A stretch of 64,000 nt of DNA from Mesorhizobium loti R88b (GTDB taxonomy: Bacteria > Pseudomonadota > Alphaproteobacteria > Rhizobiales > Rhizobiaceae): assembly GCF_013170845.1 (NCBI RefSeq), contig NZ_CP033367.1, forward strand, positions 1 through 64,000, written 5' to 3'. Below the pieces are notes generated by a model. It ran no database searches. It was given only the letters and a program-made list of their open reading frames with translations, and was not told where the DNA came from. Below, piece after piece: positions 57,819 to 64,000 of the stretch (position 1 is the first letter of the stretch; the number at the start of each line of letters is the position of its first letter). Made by a program: the position numbers and the translations under genes.

Positions 57819-59066
57819 CTATTTCAGCGCGGCAACCAGGCTGGCATCGGGAAAACAGGTCGCGGCCTGGCCATTCTTGGCTTGCCATTTGCCGATCGAG
57901 CGGCGGGTCTTAAAGCCGGGCAGGCCGTCGGCGCTGCCGACATCATAGCCCTTGGCTTCCAGCGCCCGTTGCAGCGCGGCAATGTCGGAACGATGGAGAT
58001 CGCCGACCGGGCCCCAGCTGCCGGAAAAATTCTGATCGCCATGCGCAATGCGGTCTGCGCCATGACCGATGAAAAGCGCGTAGAGGTCGCTGGTGTTGTA
58101 TTCCTTCAGCACGTAGAAATTGGGGGTGGCGATGAACGCCGGACCGCTGCGACCGGCCGGCATCAAAAGGAAGCCTTCCGCCTTCAGCTCGCTCGCCGGA
58201 AACGGCTTGCCGCCGACACGCTTGATGCCCATGTCGGCCCATTGCGAGATCTTCTTACCCTGGTCGGGGCCCTCCAGCGAACAGGAGACGCTCGCGGGCA
58301 CGGTCACCTCGAACCCCCAGCCTCGTCCCCGCACCCAGCCATAGTGGACGAGATAATTGGCGATCGAGGCCAGCACGTCAGGCGTCGAGTTCCAGATGTC
58401 GACGCGTCCATCGCCGTCGAAATCAACGGCATGCTTGAGGAAGGAGGTCGGCATGAATTGCGGCTGGCCCAGCGCACCGGCCCAGGACGATTTCATGGCA
58501 CCAACCGGGGCCAATCCGCGCTCGACGATCTCCAGCGCCGCAAGCAGTTCGGTGCGGAAGAAATCCTTCTTGGTCGACATGAACGCCTTGGTGCCCAGCA
58601 CCTCGAAGGCGTCATAGGGCATTTTCGCGGCGCCGAAACCGGTCTCGCGACCCCAGATCGCCAGAACGATCTCGCCTGGCACGCCATAGCGTTTTTCGAT
58701 AGCCGCAAGCGTCTTGGCATTGGTGGCTTCACGCGCGCGGCCGCCTGCCGTCACCGCACCAACCGTCTTTTCGGCGAAATAGGCGCCGGGCGAGCCGAAC
58801 TCGGCCTGATGCTGCTTCTGCGGCGTCTTCGGCTTCTCGCCGGGCATGACGAGGTCGGGCAGCTTCAGGTTGGGTTTTATGCCGTCGAAGGCGGCATCGA
58901 AGGTTTTTTTGGAAATACCCTTCGCCTTGGCCTCGGGCCAGAGGTCGTTCTGCAGCCAGGCGCGGAACTGGTCGTCGATCTTGGCGGCGGAGGCGGGGGC
59001 CGCGAGCAGGACGCCGAGAAGCGTAGCGACAAGGGCGAAGGTGATTGTGCGAAGGAATGCAGTCAT
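57819..59066 (-). CDS. Lytic murein transglycosylase (MltB family)
   Basis: 415 residues. Signal peptide TAFLRTITFALVATLLGVLL ending near AAPASA. The transglycosylase domain has the catalytic Glu in IWGRETGFG and the SWAGALGQPQFMPTSFLKH motif. A C-terminal peptidoglycan-binding domain runs from about 355 (DIAALQRALEAKGYDVG). Cleaves peptidoglycan with 1,6-anhydro ends. Start ATG 59066; an in-frame start at 59096 would overlap the recR stop. Confidence 0.93.
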   Translation of the reverse strand: MTAFLRTITFALVATLLGVLLAAPASAAKIDDQFRAWLQNDLWPEAKAKGISKKTFDAAFDGIKPNLKLPDLVMPGEKPKTPQKQHQAEFGSPGAYFAEKTVGAVTAGGRAREATNAKTLAAIEKRYGVPGEIVLAIWGRETGFGAAKMPYDAFEVLGTKAFMSTKKDFFRTELLAALEIVERGLAPVGAMKSSWAGALGQPQFMPTSFLKHAVDFDGDGRVDIWNSTPDVLASIANYLVHYGWVRGRGWGFEVTVPASVSCSLEGPDQGKKISQWADMGIKRVGGKPFPASELKAEGFLLMPAGRSGPAFIATPNFYVLKEYNTSDLYALFIGHGADRIAHGDQNFSGSWGPVGDLHRSDIAALQRALEAKGYDVGSADGLPGFKTRRSIGKWQAKNGQAATCFPDASLVAALK

Positions 59067-59092
59067 TTCAGCAAACATCCCCGCCAATTGCG

Positions 59093-59698
59093 TCAAAACG
59101 CCGTCCGCGAACGCAGCGCCGCGGCCAGCGTGCCCTCGTCGAGATAGTCGAGTTCACCGCCGACCGGCACGCCATGCGCCAGCCTTGTCACCTTGATGTC
59201 GAAGCCGGACAGCTGGTCGGTGAGGTAGTGCGCGGTGGTCTGGCCCTCGACGGTGGCGTTGACGGCAAGGATGATTTCCTTCACCTCGCCGCCGGCGACG
59301 CGGTCGATCAGCGAGCGGATGTTAAGCTGGTCGGGGCCGATGCCGTCGAGCGGCGACAGCGTGCCGCCGAGCACGTGATAGCGCACGTTCATCGCTGCTG
59401 CCCGCTCCAAAGCCCAGAGATCGGCTACGTCCTCGACGACGATGAGGGTTGTGGCATCACGGCGCGGGTCGGTGCAGATCATGCAAGGATCCGACGTATC
59501 GACATTGCCGCAGGTCGTGCAGATGCGAACCTTGTCGGCGGCCTCGCCCATGGCGGCGGCGAGCGGCGACAGAAGCTGCTCCTTCTTCTTGATCAGATGC
59601 AGTGCGGCGCGCCTGGCCGAACGGGGGCCAAGTCCCGGCACCTTGGCCAGGAGTTGGATGAGGCGTTCGATCTCTGGACCCGCGATTCGCTTCGACAT
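59093..59698 (-). CDS. recR: Recombination mediator RecR
   Basis: 201-residue ring-forming mediator, partner of RecF and RecO. A helix-hairpin-helix lies at the N-terminus ([20 protein letters not shown]), followed by the zinc finger ([16 protein letters not shown]) and a Toprim domain ([15 protein letters not shown], then [12 protein letters not shown]). ATG 59698. The ybaB-recR pairing of many bacteria is broken here by sleB and a hypothetical gene. Confidence 0.95.
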   Translation of the reverse strand: MSKRIAGPEIERLIQLLAKVPGLGPRSARRAALHLIKKKEQLLSPLAAAMGEAADKVRICTTCGNVDTSDPCMICTDPRRDATTLIVVEDVADLWALERAAAMNVRYHVLGGTLSPLDGIGPDQLNIRSLIDRVAGGEVKEIILAVNATVEGQTTAHYLTDQLSGFDIKVTRLAHGVPVGGELDYLDEGTLAAALRSRTAF

Positions 59699-59764
59699 CG
59701 CTCTGATCTAGGATTTTTCAGAGCGCTTTGAAACATCCCAGTCCGCGCATCTGTCCAGGATGCT

Positions 59765-59781
59765 GCCACGCGCAGCGTGGC
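59765..59781 (-). other. Hairpin after the SleB-like gene
   Basis: GCCACGC, loop of three, GCGTGGC, nine bases after the stop codon at 59790, with no U-run. A weak terminator or 3'-end stabiliser. A second 8-bp inverted repeat, CGCTCTGA / TCAGAGCG, lies at 59699-59725. Confidence 0.4.
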
Positions 59782-59789
59782 GATGCGGA

Positions 59790-60773
59790 TCAGTTGGCTT
59801 CGAGCGGCCGGCCCTGGCTGACGATCATCGCACCGATGGCGTCGGTGTTCTCAGGTGTCGACTGGAATCCCATCGATGCCTCTTGTGGCTCGCCCTGAAC
59901 CGAACTGATGACGCGGGTGTTCACGGTTCCGCCAAAGCGGGCGGCATCCGGTTCTTCCATCGGCTCCTGCATGGCGACTTCAACGGACTTGGCCGAGACA
60001 CGCCCGGACTTTGCCGCCGGCGCTGCCGCCGCTGTCATGTAGGTCTGCTTGGCTGGGGCAGTGGCCATCTTGAACGGACGTGCCGGTTCCGCTGCAGCGG
60101 TCATATAGGCCTGTTGTGCCGGGGCGGTGCGAACGGTGGTCTTGGCCGGACGAACCGGCTCAGCCGAAGCAACCATCGTCACCGGCGCGGCTGGCCTCTC
60201 CGGTTCATACGAGGCAACCATCGGCTCATCGGGCAGCGGCTGCCAGTTGCGGCCGCGCTTCTCGTAGAACGCATTGCCGCCGGCAACCATGGTGTAGTGC
60301 ATGTTCTTGTAGGGGAAGCGCAGGCCGGCGGTGTGGAAATACATCGTGTTCTTGAGCTTGGCCTTGCGCTCGCCCTTGAGCACAGCGTCGGCTGCTTCCT
60401 CGACATCGGGCATTGCGCGTGAATTCATCGGCCTGGTCATGACGCCCGGCGCGAACTGACCGGGTTCGCCGACCACCTGGCAAATGGTGGTGCCGTGATT
60501 GCCGGACCGCAGGCGGTTCATCACCACCGTGCCGACGGCGATCATGCCGTCGCGGCTCGAGCGGTTGGACTCGAAGAACATCGCCCTTTCCAGACATTCC
60601 CTGTCCTTCGGCGTCTGACTGTAGGCGCGCGACGTCAGGAAACTCGGCGTGATGGCATCGGTCAGGCTGGCGACCGACATGCCGTGCGAAGTGGTCTGGC
60701 TGCAGGCAGCCAGAAACAGGGGAGACGTGATGACGCCGAGCAACAGCGGCGCCTTCCATCGCGTGACGATCAA
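59790..60773 (-). CDS. SleB-like cell wall hydrolase lipoprotein
   Basis: 327 residues. Lipobox LFLAACSQTT (Cys about 24). The Hydrolase_2 (SleB) domain is at about 55-195: ECLERAMFFESNRSSRDGMI with the catalytic Glu, VGTVVMNRLRSGNHGTTICQ, and MYFHTAGLRFPY. The C-terminal third is Ala/Pro/Glu-rich, with two near-identical copies of QQAYMTAAAEPARP and KQTYMTAAAAPA. The start is TTG 60773 with GAGAGGGT upstream; the lipoprotein signal follows directly, so this rare start is credible. Confidence 0.85.
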   Translation of the reverse strand: MIVTRWKAPLLLGVITSPLFLAACSQTTSHGMSVASLTDAITPSFLTSRAYSQTPKDRECLERAMFFESNRSSRDGMIAVGTVVMNRLRSGNHGTTICQVVGEPGQFAPGVMTRPMNSRAMPDVEEAADAVLKGERKAKLKNTMYFHTAGLRFPYKNMHYTMVAGGNAFYEKRGRNWQPLPDEPMVASYEPERPAAPVTMVASAEPVRPAKTTVRTAPAQQAYMTAAAEPARPFKMATAPAKQTYMTAAAAPAAKSGRVSAKSVEVAMQEPMEEPDAARFGGTVNTRVISSVQGEPQEASMGFQSTPENTDAIGAMIVSQGRPLEAN

Positions 60774-60956
60774 CAGGTTACCCTCTCACTTCGATACCCG
60801 CCCCCGGGCTGCGGCAAGAATGAGACACTTTCAGGCAAAATGATGGCTAAAACGTTATTAACAATGCACTGTTGCCGAAATGGCACAATTTCGTGGCTTT
60901 TCAGACAGATCGAGCCATCGTTTCACAAAGGCGATGACCGCTCTTTCGTGGTTTCG

Positions 60957-61004
60957 CCACAATTGCCAAGGGGAAAACCACTTCACGTTTTTCCGGGAAT
61001 TGCT
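60957..61004. repeat. Palindromic intergenic repeat (CAATTCC-arm type, diverged)
   Basis: CACAATTGCC (60958) and CGGGAATTGC (60994) flank GGGGAAAACCACTTCACG followed by TTTTTCC. It is the most diverged of the copies seen. Its right end touches the stop codon (61003-61005) of the hypothetical gene, and it lies in the 229-base gap upstream of the SleB-like gene. Confidence 0.6.
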
Positions 61005-61410
61005 ACCGCCCTGCCGCAATCGCGGCCGGCTGGCCTGGCTCCAGCTCCTCGACCTTCTCCGAAAACAGACCCCGCCTGAGGAACAGCGCCCGCGCGTCCC
61101 TGGCCGTCGGCGCGATCTTTGCCGGCCAGTCACTGTTGATGAATTCGGCCTTGGTGAAATCGGGATTTGTCTCGGAAGCCGCCTCGAGGAATTCGGCGAT
61201 TTCCAGCACGCACGCTCGCTCCTCCTTCGAAAGCGCCGACGTTCCGGCCTCGATCGACGGGCGGTGCACGAAATCCTCGAACAGGTGGAAGTAGCCCTTG
61301 ATGCCGACGAGATCGACGCCGGCGTCGCAATCGGCGAGGATTTCCAGGATCTCATAAATCCGGTTGCGGATACGCTGCTCGATCAGTCTTTCGGACGGCT
61401 CTTCGGTCAT
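61003..61410 (-). CDS. Conserved-type hypothetical protein
   Basis: 135-residue soluble protein, apparently all helical (RLIEQRIRNRIYEILEILAD and ALSKEERACVLEIAEFLEAA). No motif I recognise and no signal or membrane segment. It begins 21 bases after ybaB ends, so it probably shares the dnaX-ybaB transcript. Its TAG stop touches the repeat at 60957, as seen for other genes beside these elements. Confidence 0.7.
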   Translation of the reverse strand: MTEEPSERLIEQRIRNRIYEILEILADCDAGVDLVGIKGYFHLFEDFVHRPSIEAGTSALSKEERACVLEIAEFLEAASETNPDFTKAEFINSDWPAKIAPTARDARALFLRRGLFSEKVEELEPGQPAAIAAGR

Positions 61411-61430
61411 GGGCGCACCGCCGCTGGAGA

Positions 61431-61754
61431 CTAGAATGGCAGTTTCATTCCCGGCGGGATCGGCAGGCCGGCTGTCAGCGCCTTGGTCTTTTCCTGCATG
61501 ATCAGCTCGACCTTGGCCTTGGCGTCGTTGTGGGCAGCGAGAATCAGGTCCTCGAGGATCTCGACATCGTCCTCCTTGAACAGAGACGGGTCAATCTTCA
61601 GTGATTTCATCTCGAATTTTCCGGTCAGCGTCACGTTGACCAGACCGCCGCCGGCCTGGCCAGACGCCTCCAGCGTGGCGATTTCATCCTGCATGGCCTG
61701 GAACTTGGCCTGCATTTCCTTCGCCTTGCCCATCAGGCCGAGAAGATCTTTCAT
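61431..61754 (-). CDS. ybaB: Nucleoid-associated protein, YbaB/EbfC family
   Basis: 107-residue dimeric DNA-binding protein with the typical order: N-terminal helix [20 protein letters not shown], then [20 protein letters not shown] and [20 protein letters not shown]. It lies 25 bases after dnaX, the standard dnaX-ybaB pair. Confidence 0.94.
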   Translation of the reverse strand: MKDLLGLMGKAKEMQAKFQAMQDEIATLEASGQAGGGLVNVTLTGKFEMKSLKIDPSLFKEDDVEILEDLILAAHNDAKAKVELIMQEKTKALTAGLPIPPGMKLPF

Positions 61755-61778
61755 GGTCCGATCCTTGTCTTGGTTTTA

Positions 61779-63590
61779 TCAGCTGTCGTCGTCATCGGCT
61801 GGCGGCTCGACCGGCACTTCGGCTTGGTCGGCATCCGCTTCCGGTGCGTCGGGAATGCGCACGTCGATGATCCTGGCGCCGGGGAAGCGCGCCAGAATGG
61901 CGGCAACAGTCGGATCGCTCTTGGCATCGAGGAAGGCGTTTTCGCGCTTGGTCGATTCCATTTCGGCCAGCGTCTGGCCACCCTCTTCCTTCGACAGCGA
62001 CACCAGCCAGTTGCGGCCGGTCCAGGCGCGCAGTTTGGTCGTCAGCTCGTTGAGCAGCATCTTCGGCGCATCGGCGGTCAGGCCAACATCGATGCGGCCG
62101 GGCTCGATGCGCACAAGTCGGATGCAGCTCTTGATCAGCACCTTGAAAGCGATGTCACGCTTGGCGTCGGCAAGCGCGACAATGTCGGCCAGCGATTTCA
62201 AGGGTACCGGAGGCGCTTCCAATACAGGTTGCGGAGGGGCGACGAAAGCAGCCGGCGCTGGCGTGGCCTCGATCAGCCGCATGGTCTGCGCGCCGCCCGA
62301 TCCGCCGGGCATGCGCGTCTGCGCCACCGCGCTGGTGCCATTGCCGGGGCCCGAGGGCGTTCCATTCGGGCGCGGCGCGCCATTTTGAACCGGTGTTGCC
62401 CCCTCAAGGGATCGCAACGCCTCGTCCAGCGTCGGCAGGTCGGCGGCGTGCGCCAGCCGGATCAGCACCATTTCGGCGGCACTGACGGGCCGATTGGAGG
62501 ATTGCACCTCGGGAATGCCCTTGAGCAGCATCTGCCAGGTCCGCGACAGCACGCGGACCGACAGCGCCCTGGCGAAATCGGCGCCGCGCTCTCGCTCGTC
62601 CTGCGACAGCGAAGCGTCGTCCATGGCGGTCGGCACGAAACGCAGCCGGGTGACGAGATGGTTGAACTCGGCAAGATCGGTCAGCACCGCAGCCGGATCG
62701 GCGCCGGTATCGTATTGCGTACGGAATTCGGCGAGTGCGGCTGCCACATCGCCCTTCATCACATGTTCAAACAGATCGACGATGCGGGCGCGGTCAGCAA
62801 GGCCCAGCATGGCCCGCACCGCCTCGGCGCTGACGGAACCGGCGCCATGAGCGATCGCCTGGTCGAGGATGGAGAGCGAATCGCGAGCCGAGCCTTCCGC
62901 CGCGCGCGCGATCATCGCCAGCGCGTCGTCGTCGACCGAAATGCCTTCCTTGGCCGAAATCGAAGAGAGATGCGCGACCAGCGCGCCGGCATCGATGCGC
63001 CGCAAATCAAAACGCTGACAGCGCGACAGGACGGTGATCGGAACCTTGCGGATCTCGGTGGTGGCGAAGATGAATTTCACATGCGGCGGCGGCTCCTCAA
63101 GCGTCTTCAGCAGACCGTTGAAGGCCTGCGTGGACAGCATGTGCACTTCGTCGATGATGTAGACCTTGTAACGGGCCGAGACCGGCGCGTAGCGCACGCG
63201 CTCGATGATGTCCCTGATATCGTCGATGCCGGTGTGCGAGGCGGCGTCCATCTCAATGACGTCGACATGGCGGCCTTCCATGATCGCCTGGCAATGCTCG
63301 CCGAGCACGGCGAGATCGACCGAGGGCTGGTCAACGGTCGAGGTCTTGTAGTTCAACGCCCGGGCCAGGATGCGCGCGGTGGTGGTCTTGCCGACACCGC
63401 GCACGCCGGTCAGCATCCAGGCCTGCGCGATGCGGCCGGTGGCGAAGGCGTTGGTGAGGGTGCGCACCATCGGCTCCTGGCCGACCAGCTCGGAGAAATT
63501 CGACGGACGGTATTTGCGCGCCAGGACGCGGTAGGCAGCGACCTTTCCATTCTCCAAGCTTTTTGGCCCCGAATTTCCGGCTTCGCTCAT
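61779..63590 (-). CDS. dnaX: DNA polymerase III subunit gamma/tau
   Basis: 603-residue clamp-loader ATPase. Walker A GVRGVGKTTTARILARAL, Walker B KVYIIDEVHMLSTQAFN, sensor VLSRCQRFDLRRI. The zinc-module cysteines of E. coli DnaX are reduced to one (GEHCQAIMEGRH), as in other alphaproteobacterial proteins. The C-terminal tau region from about 400 is Pro/Ala-rich and ends in acidic residues (PADDDDS). Start ATG 63590 (MSEAGNSG); TTG 63608 is less likely. No programmed frameshift site was identified with confidence. Confidence 0.95.
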   Translation of the reverse strand: MSEAGNSGPKSLENGKVAAYRVLARKYRPSNFSELVGQEPMVRTLTNAFATGRIAQAWMLTGVRGVGKTTTARILARALNYKTSTVDQPSVDLAVLGEHCQAIMEGRHVDVIEMDAASHTGIDDIRDIIERVRYAPVSARYKVYIIDEVHMLSTQAFNGLLKTLEEPPPHVKFIFATTEIRKVPITVLSRCQRFDLRRIDAGALVAHLSSISAKEGISVDDDALAMIARAAEGSARDSLSILDQAIAHGAGSVSAEAVRAMLGLADRARIVDLFEHVMKGDVAAALAEFRTQYDTGADPAAVLTDLAEFNHLVTRLRFVPTAMDDASLSQDERERGADFARALSVRVLSRTWQMLLKGIPEVQSSNRPVSAAEMVLIRLAHAADLPTLDEALRSLEGATPVQNGAPRPNGTPSGPGNGTSAVAQTRMPGGSGGAQTMRLIEATPAPAAFVAPPQPVLEAPPVPLKSLADIVALADAKRDIAFKVLIKSCIRLVRIEPGRIDVGLTADAPKMLLNELTTKLRAWTGRNWLVSLSKEEGGQTLAEMESTKRENAFLDAKSDPTVAAILARFPGARIIDVRIPDAPEADADQAEVPVEPPADDDDS

Positions 63591-63696
63591 TCGCCCGTTA
63601 AGCTCCAAAAGGCCGCGCCCAAAGGCGCCGATTCCTGCGCATAGTCTCGCCCGCGCTGCAATGCGTCGTCAATGTGGCGAGAAGGGCCGAAGAGGT

Positions 63697-63792
63697 GGGA
63701 GGCTGGAACAATGACCCGTTCCGGGCTCGTTAGGGCTGCTTCCTTCCGGACCTGACCCGGTTGGCGAGTGGATCGTCCACCACCAACCTCCC
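63697..63792 (-). ncRNA. ffs: 4.5S signal recognition particle RNA (small bacterial type)
   Basis: The minus strand contains GGTCAGGTCCGGAAGGAAGC, the conserved SRP RNA tip bound by Ffh. The ends GGGAGGTTGG and CCAGCCTCCC pair to close the hairpin, giving about 96 bases. It sits upstream of dnaX on the same strand, the usual rhizobial position. The rest of the 344-base gap between dnaX and the last gene has no further feature I can support. Confidence 0.93.
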
Positions 63793-63934
63793 GCAGTCCA
63801 TATCGGCAATTGCGCGATGAAATGCAAGTGCGCAGGCAAATTGGCGCCATCTCACGAGAGATTCGCTTGCAGCCCCGATGCAGCCGCTCTAGCGTTCATG
63901 GTTTGAGGAAACCAAGAAAAGCAAGGAAACGCCG

Positions 63935-64000
63935 ATGCTGCCGGGCCTGAAGGCCGGATTCACGCTGGATGCCCGGCTGGAGGCGGACAGCGAGCAGTTG
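63935..64000 (+). CDS. Start of a probable HIT-family protein (cut by window end)
   Basis: Only 22 residues are visible: MLPGLKAGFTLDARLEADSE and QL. AAGGAAA is well placed before ATG 63935. The TLDARLEAD segment resembles the N-terminus of alphaproteobacterial HIT-domain hydrolases (LDxRLxxDS), but this is too short to be sure. Confidence 0.45.
   Translation, partial: MLPGLKAGFTLDARLEADSEQL

Overview
The window reads as GC-rich core chromosome of a rhizobial alphaproteobacterium (Hyphomicrobiales), most likely Mesorhizobium or a close relative. The reasons are the irr-fabA-fabB-fabI block, the gene order tsaB-rimI-plsC-miaB-phoH-ybeY-tlyC-lnt-praR-metK, a split rimP-nusA-ylxR-infB-rbfA-truB-rpsO-pnp operon, an Irr-type iron box, and several intergenic palindromic repeats of a kind scattered through Mesorhizobium-like genomes. 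The genus is inferred from gene order and motifs; no database was searched.

Layout. 1-4.3 kb: replication genes dnaA, dnaN and recF on the plus strand. 4.3-8.2 kb: a MoeB/ThiF-like protein, a GNAT acetyltransferase, a 2-hydroxyacid dehydrogenase, an SH3-domain secreted protein, a small membrane protein and the iron regulator Irr. 8.4-11 kb: unsaturated fatty acid genes fabA-fabB and enoyl reductase fabI. 11.2-13.8 kb: a GGDEF-EAL protein and an RsmC-like methyltransferase. 13.8-25.6 kb (minus strand): translation and RNA-decay operon from rimP to pnp, preceded by a promoter and a terminator-type leader, and interrupted by an unrecognised gene (between rbfA and truB) and by corA. 25.7-36.8 kb: a 54-residue ORF, then a long minus-strand series for tRNA modification, ribosome maturation, lipoprotein acylation and SAM synthesis. 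36.9-42.8 kb (minus): an iron cluster (imelysin, bacterioferritin ferredoxin, bacterioferritin, di-haem oxidoreductase, second imelysin, DUF1513), with a near-perfect Irr box upstream. 43.3-46.4 kb: FAD reductase, a parD antitoxin with a frameshifted parE, and gabT. 46.7-52 kb: RND efflux operon with two lipoprotein adaptors. 52.3-57.6 kb: five-gene Dpp/Opp-type ABC importer. 57.8-64 kb: murein transglycosylase, recR, SleB-like hydrolase, a hypothetical, ybaB, dnaX, the 4.5S SRP RNA and the start of a probable HIT-family gene.

Most genes are ordinary housekeeping. The places that merit attention are the iron cluster and its Irr box (the irr gene itself lies 35 kb away in the window), the unrecognised gene spliced with translational overlaps into the rbfA-truB junction, the rimP and metK leaders with intrinsic terminators, a family of palindromic repeats that supply stop codons and even coding sequence to neighbouring genes, and the broken parE toxin. 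I found no CRISPR array, prophage, insertion sequence, tRNA or rRNA.
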